Position numbers and translations under genes: made by a program. DNA of 64,000 bases from JAHBVL01 sp963712055 (GTDB lineage Bacteria; Chloroflexota; Chloroflexia; Thermomicrobiales; UBA6265), in assembly GCA_963712055.1 (NCBI GenBank), contig CAVQGN010000004.1, positions 372,001-436,000 on the forward strand, read 5' to 3'. Shown here piece after piece: positions 46,063 through 55,006 of the stretch. Numbering within the stretch: position 1 is the stretch's first letter; the number at the start of each line of letters is the position of its first letter. A model generated the notes under the pieces. The model had not been told where the DNA came from. It saw nothing but the letters and a program-made list of their open reading frames with translations, and did no database searches.

Positions 46063-48378
46063 CTATTCGGTTGGCGTCAGACCGAGTTTGGCGACCAGTT
46101 CGATCGGATCGGCATCAGCGCCGGTCTCGTACCGCAGGTCGAAGTCGGGCTGACCCAGCGCTCCCAATGTGTTCTGTCGATCGCGGGCGAGTTCGGCGGT
46201 TCGCGTGCCAGGTACAGCCGCACCGGTTGCGGCGCGGATAGCGTCTGCAGCCCCAAGGAGCATGGCACTTTGCCCCGGTTTGCTGAGGTCAAGGAGCGTT
46301 CCAGCCAGCGTTTCAAGACAAAGCGCCACCGAATCGCGCGCGCCGATCGTGTCGAGACGTTGGAGCGCGTCGACCAGTAAGGGGAGAGCCGCGTCGGGGT
46401 TCCCTGACGATCGTTCGACATGCCCGAGCATATAGGTCGTGTAGGCGGACCCGTATCCATCTTCGAGTTCGTCGAAAAGCCGCTGCGCTGTCTGCAACAA
46501 ATCGCGGGCCGCTTCTGGGTCTCCAGCCATTTCGGTAGCTGAAGCGAGATTGAGGGAGCCGTTGGCCTGACTGGTGCGGTCCTCGATCGCTTCGGCGAGA
46601 CTGATCGCGTCACGGTATGAATCCTGGGCCGCTGCATAGTCGCCGGCGAACATCTCGATGATTCCGAGTTGCTGTAGTCCTTGACCGATGGCTTGCTGGT
46701 CGCCCAGTTTCCGTTTGAGTGCGAGGCTCTCAGCAGCCGTTTCCCTGGCTTGGTCGAGATCGCCGAGAGAAGTCAGGGCATAGGCGAGATGCTCGAGCGC
46801 GATTGCCATCCCGCGTTGATCCTCGTCGCGACGACGTTGTTCCAGCGAGGCCGAGAAGTGGTCGACTGCTTCCTGATTGTCACCCGTTGTCGCGGCCACG
46901 ATACCGAGATTGTCGAGCGAGGTCGCCAGTTCGTCCGCGTTCTGGAGTTCCTCGCTCAGGACCCGCGCGTTTTCGTGGAATTCACGAGCGGCGGTGAGAT
47001 CACCGGTGGCATACGCCATCACTCCGGCAGCGTTGAGAGTTCGTGCCCTGCCAATCGTGCGCTGATCGACTGTTGAAGCAAGAATCGCGTCGAGAAACCG
47101 AGCCCCCTCAGCGTAATGTCCACGCATCCACCAATAGCGCCATAGCGCACCAGCAAAATCCGTCGCAATCTCCAGCGAATCCGGTTGATCACGAGTGAGC
47201 GACCAACCGAGAGCCGCGCGGAGATTGCTCTCTTCGGCTTCGAGCACCGCCAGTGCTTCGGTTTGCGTACCGGTCGTCAGTTTCGGTTCGACGGCAATGG
47301 CCTGATCGAGAAAATAGCGTCCGTGGATCTGCGAAACCTCTTCTTTTTCCCCAGCCGAGTCGAGCCGATCGAGCGCGTACTCGCGGATCGTTTCGAGCAT
47401 GCGGAGGCGCTGCTCTCCCGCTGCGGGTGACCGGGTGTCGAGGGCGAGCAAGTTGTGATCGACCAGCGATTCGAGGCTATCAAGGACATCGAATGGATCG
47501 ACACCGCTTTCGTCGGTGGCGATAACGGCTTCGGCGGAGAACACAGTAGCGCCACCGTTGAAGACGCCAAAGCGGCGCAGGACCGATTGCTCGACTGGCG
47601 AAAGGAGATCGTAACTCCAATCGAGCGCCGCTTTCAGGGTCTGCTGGCGCGGATCACCCCCCAAACCGCGCTTGAGCAATGAGAAACGGCTGTCGAGGCG
47701 TTCGAGAATCGAGCCAGGGTTCAGCATCCGGGTGCGCGCGGCCGCGAGTTCGATAGCCAATGGCAATCCATCCAGGCGCGCGCAAATCGTGGCGATATCG
47801 ATGGCATTGCCATCGGTGAGACGAAAATCGGGTCGAGCGTCTTTCGCCCGCTCAACAAAAAGCGCAACCGCTGGATTCTCAGCGAGTGCGGACGTTGATT
47901 GACCCGCCGGATTCTCAGGGGCGGCAAAGGGTTGAACCGGAAAAACGATTTCCGCAGGCAACCCAAGTGCGCGTCGACTGGTGACGAGGACCGTCGTCCC
48001 TTCAGAGGCGAGCAGGGTTTCGATCACAGCCGCCGCGTCGGGGATTTGTTCGAGATTGTCGAGGAGGAGCAGCGTTTGGGCGCCAGACAAATGGTCGACG
48101 ATCGATTCGGTTAGCGATTGTCCAGGACGTTCCATGACACCAAGCGTGGCGGCTATGGACTCAAGGAGATCCGCTCCATTTCGTGACGTCGCGCCGTCGA
48201 TGAACCAGAGACCGTCCGGAAATCTCGGCGCGATCGCCCGTGCGACTTCTTCCGCGAGACGCGTTTTTCCGGTGCCACCTGCTCCGGTGAGACTCAGGAG
48301 CCTGCTGTTTTGCAGATAGGCAAGAGCCTGCCGGAGTTCCCGGTCGCGCCCGATCAGCGGGGAGGATCCGACCGGCAA
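46063..48378 (-). CDS. NB-ARC/AfsR-like STAND ATPase with TPR repeats
   Basis: A 771-residue signal-transduction ATPase of the STAND class. GRDRELRQALAYL is the usual pre-P-loop motif. Walker A GAGGTGKTRLAEEVA lies near residues 32-46, LLLLDNLEQIPDA is Walker B, LVTSRRALG is the sensor, and LDGLPLAIELAAARTRML is the GLPLA motif. After a winged-helix region, about 400 residues of TPR-like repeats (GDLTAAREFHENARVL, GDLDQARETAAESLALK) follow. TTG 48378 is only the first start in this frame. The frame stays coding-like upstream (RPDIDLPPNNLPVG) to the TIR gene, so the two are probably one protein. Confidence 0.82.
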   Translation of the reverse strand: MPVGSSPLIGRDRELRQALAYLQNSRLLSLTGAGGTGKTRLAEEVARAIAPRFPDGLWFIDGATSRNGADLLESIAATLGVMERPGQSLTESIVDHLSGAQTLLLLDNLEQIPDAAAVIETLLASEGTTVLVTSRRALGLPAEIVFPVQPFAAPENPAGQSTSALAENPAVALFVERAKDARPDFRLTDGNAIDIATICARLDGLPLAIELAAARTRMLNPGSILERLDSRFSLLKRGLGGDPRQQTLKAALDWSYDLLSPVEQSVLRRFGVFNGGATVFSAEAVIATDESGVDPFDVLDSLESLVDHNLLALDTRSPAAGEQRLRMLETIREYALDRLDSAGEKEEVSQIHGRYFLDQAIAVEPKLTTGTQTEALAVLEAEESNLRAALGWSLTRDQPDSLEIATDFAGALWRYWWMRGHYAEGARFLDAILASTVDQRTIGRARTLNAAGVMAYATGDLTAAREFHENARVLSEELQNADELATSLDNLGIVAATTGDNQEAVDHFSASLEQRRRDEDQRGMAIALEHLAYALTSLGDLDQARETAAESLALKRKLGDQQAIGQGLQQLGIIEMFAGDYAAAQDSYRDAISLAEAIEDRTSQANGSLNLASATEMAGDPEAARDLLQTAQRLFDELEDGYGSAYTTYMLGHVERSSGNPDAALPLLVDALQRLDTIGARDSVALCLETLAGTLLDLSKPGQSAMLLGAADAIRAATGAAVPGTRTAELARDRQNTLGALGQPDFDLRYETGADADPIELVAKLGLTPTE

Positions 48379-48421
48379 GTTGTTTGGCGGCAGATCAATA
48401 TCGGGTCGCGTTTCCGGAGCG

Positions 48422-48859
48422 CTAGTCTCCTGCCGGTTGGAAGATCCGGTAGCCAGTCAGCGCCAGAGCCCGTCGAAATGAATCGATCCAGTCGGAGGCT
48501 GGTTTGTTCAGCACCTCGATCCATTGCGCGCCTTCGAGCCAATATGAAACGTCATCGGGAAAGAACATCTGCTCGAGCATCAACGGCAGAATGGGTCGGT
48601 CATGCTTCCAGGCGAGCTGGATTTCCTGTTTGACATTGCGCGATGCCAGCGAGGCCGCAGAACACATCAATACGAGAGCAGCGGCGTTCTTGATTCCGTC
48701 GACGATTTCAGGTCCATAGGACGTCCCGCCGGGGATATCGGCTTGGTCGAGCCAGTACTCCACGCCGATGGCGTCGAGATCCGTAGCGACCTCGAGGACG
48801 CGCGCGCGATCGACGCTGGCATAGGAGATGAAGACATAGGGTTTGTCTCGGTTGACCAA
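48422..48859 (-). CDS. TIR-domain protein, probably the N-terminus of the STAND protein
   Basis: A 145-residue TIR domain: PYVFISYASVDRARV, YWLDQADIPGGTSYGPEI, and VLMCSAASLASRNVKQEI, where Glu79 matches the catalytic glutamate of SARM1-type NAD-cleaving TIRs. The chain ends FRRALALTGYRIFQPAGD and a stop at 48422. In the next frame the sequence continues as a linker straight into the NB-ARC gene, so one surplus base near 48425-48450 would join them into a TIR-NB-ARC-TPR receptor. The start is TTG 48859, with GAGGAGA 7 nt upstream. Confidence 0.82.
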   Translation of the reverse strand: MVNRDKPYVFISYASVDRARVLEVATDLDAIGVEYWLDQADIPGGTSYGPEIVDGIKNAAALVLMCSAASLASRNVKQEIQLAWKHDRPILPLMLEQMFFPDDVSYWLEGAQWIEVLNKPASDWIDSFRRALALTGYRIFQPAGD

Positions 48860-48901
48860 AGCAGACTCTCCTCGTGGCGACGTTTCGCAAATCCGAGACG
48901 G

Positions 48902-49548
48902 CTATTTGCCGGAGATTCCGGAGCGAACCAGGGAACTGACCGGGAACCAGTTTTCCAGCTGCAGAAATCGATCTGGCAAACCTGTGCGCGGCACGATCAG
49001 ACTGATATCGCCAGTACGCGTTGAACTGATCCAGATCACCGGCTTTCCGGCTTCCAGCGCCTGTTCGATCGTATCGGCGGTTCCGCCCGGTCCTCGCCCC
49101 ATCCGGCCATCCCAGACCACCAGCATGATGTCGGCCATCTCGACGAGTTTCTGCCCGACGGCCTCATATCCATTCTGGACGGGCAATCCATCGTCTCCAA
49201 CGATTTGGATGGAAGTTGCTTTCCCGAGGAGGTTCTGGAATTCGACCCGGGAGGCCAGGCTGCCAAAATCCTCCTGAAAAATCGTGGCGAAGCTGGAAGG
49301 AGGACGTGCACCGGAATCCCGGACGTGATAGCTTGCGACGCGAAGATTCGATCAGCTCCTTCGGCAAGCGAGGTCACGATCGAAATCGGTTCTTCGCCGA
49401 CATTGGGATCATCCTCGAGTTCATACAGCGATGCGAGCACGACGGCAATTCGTTCGGCTACCTCGCGCGATTTGACCGAGTCGAGCTGATCGAGCCGGTG
49501 ACCTGCCGCGCCAACCCGGATCGAAAAAGCTCCTTCGTTGTACCTCAT
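48902..49548 (-). CDS. SLOG-like (LOG/DprA-fold) nucleotide-sensing protein, frame broken once
   Basis: The protein (about 216 residues once joined) has the layout of SLOG-type Rossmann sensors used in conflict systems. The first strand is SIRVGAAGHRL, then SIVTSLAEGADRIFASQA, IPVHVLLPASP, FQNLLGKA, and the C-terminal MLVVWDGRMGRGPGGTADTIEQALEAGKPV. The literal frame stops at 49036. Adding one T to the five-T run at 49281-49277 joins it to the 48902-49186 frame through FFQEDFGSLASRVEF. It lies directly before the TIR gene on the same strand and is divergent from the kinase-AAA gene. The family call is by recognition and should be checked. Confidence 0.68.
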
Positions 49549-49717
49549 GTGTTCGTCCAGCCAAGCCTTCTCGGAACGCGAATTGTTCGGCTCATCACGA
49601 TCGGTCCCTGACTGAATGGTGGGAGAGACGACAGTGCTCCAGTATTCTAGTCAAAACGTAGCCACTTCGAACGGACGTTAGCCGCTCGGCGGCGATTGCT
49701 GGAGGTCTGAGAAATTC

Positions 49718-51781
49718 ATGACGAGCGTTGATCGCCGCAGACGAACTGCCTTGATTCTCGGTGATGCCACGATTGACTGGTATTTGACGATGACGGAAAC
49801 AGCTTCCGATCAGAATCTGAGTATGGCCGCCCGGTGGGCAGCGAAGGCTTATCCAACCCTGACGGCACAAGCAGGCGGCTCCGCCCTCGTTCGCGAACTC
49901 GTAGCGGAAGCAGTGAGTTTCGACCCAGCTGTCGACGTCGCGATAGCTGGGGTCGAGGTTCCGGAAATCGCTCTATCCGATCCTAACCATCCCGACTATG
50001 TCCGGATGTTTTCGGGCTGGAAACTCTTTCCCCGCACCCTCGGGTCGAAGGACCTTGTCTGGCGGATGAGCACATTCAACGGGCTCCACCCGGCTGTGTC
50101 CGCAATCTATCCGGTTGGCGAGCTCGATGTCACGGACGGACTCGATTGTGTCTTTTTCGAGGACGGAAACCAGCTTTTCCGGGATACCCCAGCTGCCTGG
50201 GAGGATGCTATCGAGCGGGGCGCGAAGCAGGTTGTGGTTCGCCAAACTGGTGGTCTTGGTCAGGGCCTGCTCTGGAAACGGGTCCTGGAAAAATGGGCTG
50301 ATCGGACCACGTTGATTTGCGCGGTCGGTGATTTGCGCCGGGAAGGCGCGGCGGTCGGGAAATCACTTTCCTGGGAGAGAATTGCCCAGGACATCGTTCA
50401 AACAGTGAAATCGCATCCAAGTGTCTCGGCAGCTCATCGTGTGATCGTCTTGCTGAGTACCTCTGGTGCTGTCATCGTTCACCATGATTCGCCGTCTGTT
50501 CTGGTGTTCGATCCATTCAATCAGGAAGGCGACTGGGAACGAAATCGTCCTGGCATCGGTTTTGGCGCTGGATCATGCAGCGTTGCGGCGATCGTGGATG
50601 AAGCGGCTTGCTATCCTGAAACGCCGGATTTCGCCAGAGCCACAAAGCGAGGCGTGGCCGCCGCACGATCGTTGATTGATAGCGGATATGACGCGGAAAG
50701 CGAGAACGGCGGTTGGCGGTTGAGCTTTCCAGTTTCCCGGATTGCGCCAATCATCGGCGGAATTGACGAAGCCGACTCCAGTCTGCAAATTGCCGAGATC
50801 CAGGATCAGGTTGGGTGGAGGTTGTTTGAAACGGCCTTCACTGGCAGTTTCCGGGAGGCTGCCGCCCAGATTGCACTCCACGGAGAACGCGCAGCCGGCA
50901 AAGAGATTCCGATCGAACGAATGGGAGCCTGGTCCTCGGTTGACCGGATCGAAATCGAAAGCATGCGTAGCCTGCGGAATATCATTGCCGAATACCTTGC
51001 GTCACCGCGAAAAGGACGACCGCTGAACGTCGCTGTGTTTGGACCTCCAGGCTCGGGCAAGTCGTTTGCGATCAAGCAGATGGCGAAGGAAGGTCTTTCG
51101 AGTTCCACGCGGATGGACATTCTCGAGTTCAATCTCTCGCAGTTTGGCAATGCCAGCGAGTTGCCAGCGGCTCTGCAGCGCGTCCGCGACCAAACGGTGC
51201 AAGAATCCCTGCCGCTAGTGTTCTGGGATGAGTTCGATTCCGCGCTCGAAGGGCGTGAACTGGGGTGGCTGGTCAACTTCCTGGCACCCATGCAGGATGG
51301 CGCTTTCATGGAAGACGGGGTCGCAAGACCGATTGGCCCAGCGATCTTCGTTTTCGCTGGCGGCACGCACTCGACTATGGATTCGTTCCGCAATCGAGCA
51401 TTCGAGTTGCCATCGGCCAAAGCGACAGATTTTCTGAGTCGACTGCGAGGCTACGTCAATATTCTTGGGCCGAATCCGGACGAGAACGACGACCTGACCT
51501 ACACCTTGCGCCGGGCGATGTTGCTGCGAGCGGTATTGAGTCGACATGCTCCCCAGGTGTTTGCGGATTCTGAGATGCAAATCGATCCCGGGATCCTGGC
51601 TGCATTTCTCGACGCGCCTAAGTATTTTCACGGTTCTCGCTCGATCGAAGCGATTGTCGAGATGAGTGCGCTATCGACGGGCAATCGCTATGAACGATCG
51701 ACGTTGCCCGCAGTCCATCAGCTCGATCTCCATGTTGATGCCGAGGAGTTTATGCGCCTGGTCGAGCAAGGCAAGGCGTAG
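49718..51781 (+). CDS. Fusion of a PfkB-like domain with an AAA ATPase
   Basis: A 687-residue protein with two parts. Residues 1-300 look like a ribokinase fold: RTALILGDATIDWYL at the start, RVIVLLSTSGAVIVHH, and PGIGFGAGSCSVAAIV near residues 280-290, where the catalytic Asp of GAGD is Ser286, so kinase activity is doubtful. From about residue 420 an AAA module follows: Walker A GPPGSGKS (442-449), Walker B VFWDEFDS (501-508), and sensor FVFAGGTHSTM. Such fusions occur beside SLOG and TIR proteins in conflict loci, as here. The ribosome site GGAGG is 13 nt upstream. Exact role unknown. Confidence 0.72.
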   Translation: MTSVDRRRRTALILGDATIDWYLTMTETASDQNLSMAARWAAKAYPTLTAQAGGSALVRELVAEAVSFDPAVDVAIAGVEVPEIALSDPNHPDYVRMFSGWKLFPRTLGSKDLVWRMSTFNGLHPAVSAIYPVGELDVTDGLDCVFFEDGNQLFRDTPAAWEDAIERGAKQVVVRQTGGLGQGLLWKRVLEKWADRTTLICAVGDLRREGAAVGKSLSWERIAQDIVQTVKSHPSVSAAHRVIVLLSTSGAVIVHHDSPSVLVFDPFNQEGDWERNRPGIGFGAGSCSVAAIVDEAACYPETPDFARATKRGVAAARSLIDSGYDAESENGGWRLSFPVSRIAPIIGGIDEADSSLQIAEIQDQVGWRLFETAFTGSFREAAAQIALHGERAAGKEIPIERMGAWSSVDRIEIESMRSLRNIIAEYLASPRKGRPLNVAVFGPPGSGKSFAIKQMAKEGLSSSTRMDILEFNLSQFGNASELPAALQRVRDQTVQESLPLVFWDEFDSALEGRELGWLVNFLAPMQDGAFMEDGVARPIGPAIFVFAGGTHSTMDSFRNRAFELPSAKATDFLSRLRGYVNILGPNPDENDDLTYTLRRAMLLRAVLSRHAPQVFADSEMQIDPGILAAFLDAPKYFHGSRSIEAIVEMSALSTGNRYERSTLPAVHQLDLHVDAEEFMRLVEQGKA

Positions 51782-51818
51782 TCAGGGCGGACGCGGGACC
51801 GGGTAGGGGATTCGGAAC

Positions 51819-53339
51819 ATGCTGGCGAAGGTTTTCAGTTGCGCATTGGTCGGTCTGGACGGAGTGCTGGTTGAGGTCGAGGTCGATGCCGGACAGGGTC
51901 AGCCGGGCATCGTTATCGTGGGATTGCCGGACGCCGCCGTTCAGGAAAGCCGTGAACGGGTGAGGTCGGCGATCCGGAATTCTGGTGGCCGGGTTCCACT
52001 CGGCAAGGTCACGGTCAATCTCGCTCCGGCGGATATCAAGAAAGCCGGGCCAACCTATGATCTGCCAATCGCGCTCGGCGTGTTGCTGTCGTCGCGGCAG
52101 GTAGTGGCCGACGTCCGTGATGCCTTGATCGTGGGCGAACTCTCGCTTGACGGCATCGTCCGCCATACACCGGGCATCTTGTCGATGGTCTCGCTCGCTG
52201 CCGAAAAAGGAATGGAGCGAGCGTTTGTACCCATCGACGATGCTCCGGAAGCGGCGCTGATCGAAGGGATCGATGTGTATGGGCTGCGGACGCTCGCCGA
52301 CCTGGTCAACCATCTTTCCGGAGAGATGCCGCTCGAGCGGTACGAACCTGCTCAAGCCGAGACCGACCATTCGTTCGATTCCCTGACGGATTTCGCAGAG
52401 ATCCGGGGCCAGGAGCATGTGAAACGCGCGCTCGAGATCGCGGCTGCTGGTGCACATAACGTGCTCATGTCAGGTCCACCGGGTTCGGGAAAAACGATGC
52501 TGGCGCGAGCGTTGCCAACGATCCTACCGACCATGAGCATCGACGAAGCTCTCGAGGTCACGAAGATCTACAGTGTGCGAGGTCTCCTGCCTCCGGAAAC
52601 GCCTTTGCTGCGCGAGCGACCTTTTCGAGCGCCTCACCACAGCACCAGCAATGCCGGCCTGATCGGCGGCGGATCGTGGCCGCGACCTGGGGAGGTCAGT
52701 CTCGCGCATCGCGGCGTTCTCTTTCTGGACGAACTCCCGGAGTTCGCCGCCAACACACTCGAGATGCTGAGGCAGCCGCTGGAAGACCGGCGGGTTTCGG
52801 TGGCAAGGGCATCAGGTACGCTAACCTTTCCCGCGAATTTCATGCTGATTGGCTCGATGAACCCTTGCCCGTGCGGCTTCTATGGAGACCCCGTGCGAGA
52901 GTGTCGGTGCGGTTCGACGGCGGTGCAGCGATATCAGAAGAAAATCAGCGGGCCTCTGCTCGATCGGATCGATATCCACATCGAGGTCCCGAGGGTGGAG
53001 TACGAGAAACTCGCCGGTAGAGGGATTGCTGAACGCTCGAGCGAGATCCGGCAGCGCGTCGAAAAAGCGCGGCGCCAACAGGCCGACCGCCTGCAGGACA
53101 GTGCCATGCTGTCCAATGCCGACATGGGACCGCGAGAATTGTCGGCGTTCGTGCAGCTCGATCCTGCCAGCGACGCGCTGATGAAAGCCGCCGTCAACCA
53201 GATGCATCTCTCACCACGTGGCTACCATCGCATCCTGAAGCTCGCGCGGACGATCGCTGATCTTGACGAGCAGGACGCCGTCCAGCCGACGCATATCGCC
53301 GAAGCGCTTCAGTACCGGCCGCGAGCCCTGCTTCAGTAA
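51819..53339 (+). CDS. comM: YifB/ComM family Mg-chelatase-like AAA ATPase
   Basis: The 506-residue protein has the ComM N-terminal domain (MLAKVFSCALVGLDGVLVEVEVD, VGLPDAAVQESRERVRSAI), Walker A MSGPPGSGKTMLARALP, LFLDELPEFAANTLEMLRQPLEDR, the zinc-like CPCGFYGDPVRECRC, and RIDIHIEVP. ComM helps branch migration during natural transformation in some bacteria, though YifB is widespread outside competent species. It follows the kinase-AAA gene by 37 nt but is a common chromosomal gene, so its place next to the conflict cluster may be chance. Confidence 0.9.
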   Translation: MLAKVFSCALVGLDGVLVEVEVDAGQGQPGIVIVGLPDAAVQESRERVRSAIRNSGGRVPLGKVTVNLAPADIKKAGPTYDLPIALGVLLSSRQVVADVRDALIVGELSLDGIVRHTPGILSMVSLAAEKGMERAFVPIDDAPEAALIEGIDVYGLRTLADLVNHLSGEMPLERYEPAQAETDHSFDSLTDFAEIRGQEHVKRALEIAAAGAHNVLMSGPPGSGKTMLARALPTILPTMSIDEALEVTKIYSVRGLLPPETPLLRERPFRAPHHSTSNAGLIGGGSWPRPGEVSLAHRGVLFLDELPEFAANTLEMLRQPLEDRRVSVARASGTLTFPANFMLIGSMNPCPCGFYGDPVRECRCGSTAVQRYQKKISGPLLDRIDIHIEVPRVEYEKLAGRGIAERSSEIRQRVEKARRQQADRLQDSAMLSNADMGPRELSAFVQLDPASDALMKAAVNQMHLSPRGYHRILKLARTIADLDEQDAVQPTHIAEALQYRPRALLQ

Positions 53340-53352
53340 CAAAGACCAGCGC

Positions 53353-53970
53353 TCACGTTCTGCTGGCAATTAATCCCGTTATCGACCCAACCGAGGCTTC
53401 TCGTCGATCATCCAGCGCTTTGCTTTGCTCTAAAAAACGAGCGCGTTCTTCGTCTTTCGGCATCATCGCGCTGTTTGTTGCGACGTTCGCCAGAGCCCCT
53501 TTGATCGATGCCTCGAGCGCGTAGGTCGCGGTCGAAAGATCAGACAGAACATAGCGTGACACCTGCTCAGCGATCCGCTCGATCACTGCCAGACCGGCCA
53601 GACCTGATTCGGCCATTTTTAGCGGTACGACCGTCGCGTTTGCCAAGGCTTGGTCGATTGCCAGGCGGCGAGCATCTTTTTCAGCTTCGTTGCCTTTGGG
53701 CAGGGCCTGGGCTGATCTGAACGCGAGATATGAGGTTTCATCCTCGCCGGCAAGACGGAGCAAGGTCGCTCTAGTCGTTTCCAGGTCACGTCGAGCTCGC
53801 TCGAACTCGCCAGCCTGATCGCCACTCTTTCCTTGGGAAGATATCGCGACGGCCATTTCCCCCAGCGCGCAGCCAAGCGAGCCGATCATTGCCGAGACGC
53901 TCCCACCTCCCGGCGCGGGAGTCGGCGCGGCCACCTCAGCGATGTACTCAGCGACGGCGCGGTCGTTCAT
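53353..53970 (-). CDS. Formimidoyl-THF cyclodeaminase / methenyl-THF cyclohydrolase family protein
   Basis: A 205-residue helical protein of the FTCD/FchA family, with the N-terminal APTPAPGGGSVSAMIGSLGCALGEM and GLAVIERIAEQVSRYVLSDL motifs. Members release ammonia from formimino-tetrahydrofolate or open methenyl-THF. Start ATG 53970 lies 25 nt after the stop of the acetamidase/formamidase, so the two are likely one transcript concerned with one-carbon or formamide nitrogen. Specific substrate is inferred. Confidence 0.8.
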   Translation of the reverse strand: MNDRAVAEYIAEVAAPTPAPGGGSVSAMIGSLGCALGEMAVAISSQGKSGDQAGEFERARRDLETTRATLLRLAGEDETSYLAFRSAQALPKGNEAEKDARRLAIDQALANATVVPLKMAESGLAGLAVIERIAEQVSRYVLSDLSTATYALEASIKGALANVATNSAMMPKDEERARFLEQSKALDDRREASVGSITGLIASRT

Positions 53971-53994
53971 GCGGTTCTTTGCTCCATCTGCATG

Positions 53995-54972
53995 CTATTG
54001 GCGATCGACCAGGAGCTGTGGGGTGATTCCACTTTTCCGGAGGAGCTCGAGATCGAAGGAGGCCGTCCGATTGTTTCCGGCGGGTCCACCGTAGCCGAGG
54101 TCGAGACAAGAAGCGGCAATGGCTTTGGCGTCTGTCCCGCTGAGCTCGCACTCGATCGTCAACCAGTGCCAGGCCGATGCCAAGGCGATTGACTCCGCCC
54201 GGTCGAGATCATTCGCATGACATCCAACAAAGGTTATCCGGTCGTGGCTCTCGATCCGCGGGCCTGTCAGGATGAACGCTTGTTCCAGCAGAAAGTGGCC
54301 GTCGACCACACCACCGCATTCGACCCCAGCCAGCATCGGTTCTCCGACACCCATTCTGGCATGAAGATCACCAAGCGCAAAGCCAGCTCCGGGTAGTTCG
54401 ACTGGCAACCAGACGGTCGCACCCGGGCGCGCTTCCCGCAGATCGAGATTGCCGCCCGTTCTGCCAGACGGACTGAGCGATGGCAACGCGCCACGGGCGG
54501 GTGTGGCGCCGAGCCACCCAATCATCGGTGAAACGGGAATCGAGACCGTTTCACTGAGAATGATTCGACCCTCGATGATCGGATAACGACGAATCGAGGA
54601 GGATTCGTCAGGAACGTGGCTGGCAGCCCACTTGGCGATAAAAAGAACATAACCGTGGGTGGCAACCTCGATCTTGCCGATTGAAAACCCGAGTGCATCG
54701 CCAGGATTCGCCCCAGCGATTGTGATCGGTCCGACGAAACGGTTGGTTGTCGAAAAATCGACTTCGTTCCGTTCCAGTGCCTCGTCCGACATCTCCGCGT
54801 AGGCATCCGCGCTGAGGTGGAATCTGACCTGTTCATTCTTCTGAACGGTTGCGACCGGTTTCTGTCCCCGTTTCAGCGTTCTCAGGGGATCCACGGAGGC
54901 CGCGTCAATCCCGATCCCGGGCGGTTGGAGGGGTAGGCTGCTGATATCATCATCCGGTCTGGTTTTCGCCAC
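53995..54972 (-). CDS. Acetamidase/formamidase family protein
   Basis: A 325-residue protein of the FmdA/AmdA family, which hydrolyses short amides to acid and ammonia. Motifs are NRFVGPITIAGANPGDALGFSIGKIEV, GGNLDLREARPGATVWLPVELPG and ALGDLHARMGVGE, the active-site block. It lies just before the cyclodeaminase gene and is divergent from purH. The start is GTG 54972; the ribosome site is weak. Confidence 0.82.
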   Translation of the reverse strand: MAKTRPDDDISSLPLQPPGIGIDAASVDPLRTLKRGQKPVATVQKNEQVRFHLSADAYAEMSDEALERNEVDFSTTNRFVGPITIAGANPGDALGFSIGKIEVATHGYVLFIAKWAASHVPDESSSIRRYPIIEGRIILSETVSIPVSPMIGWLGATPARGALPSLSPSGRTGGNLDLREARPGATVWLPVELPGAGFALGDLHARMGVGEPMLAGVECGGVVDGHFLLEQAFILTGPRIESHDRITFVGCHANDLDRAESIALASAWHWLTIECELSGTDAKAIAASCLDLGYGGPAGNNRTASFDLELLRKSGITPQLLVDRQ

Positions 54973-55006
54973 GGCGCTCGTCTTTCAGCAAGGGAACGAA
55001 AACGTT

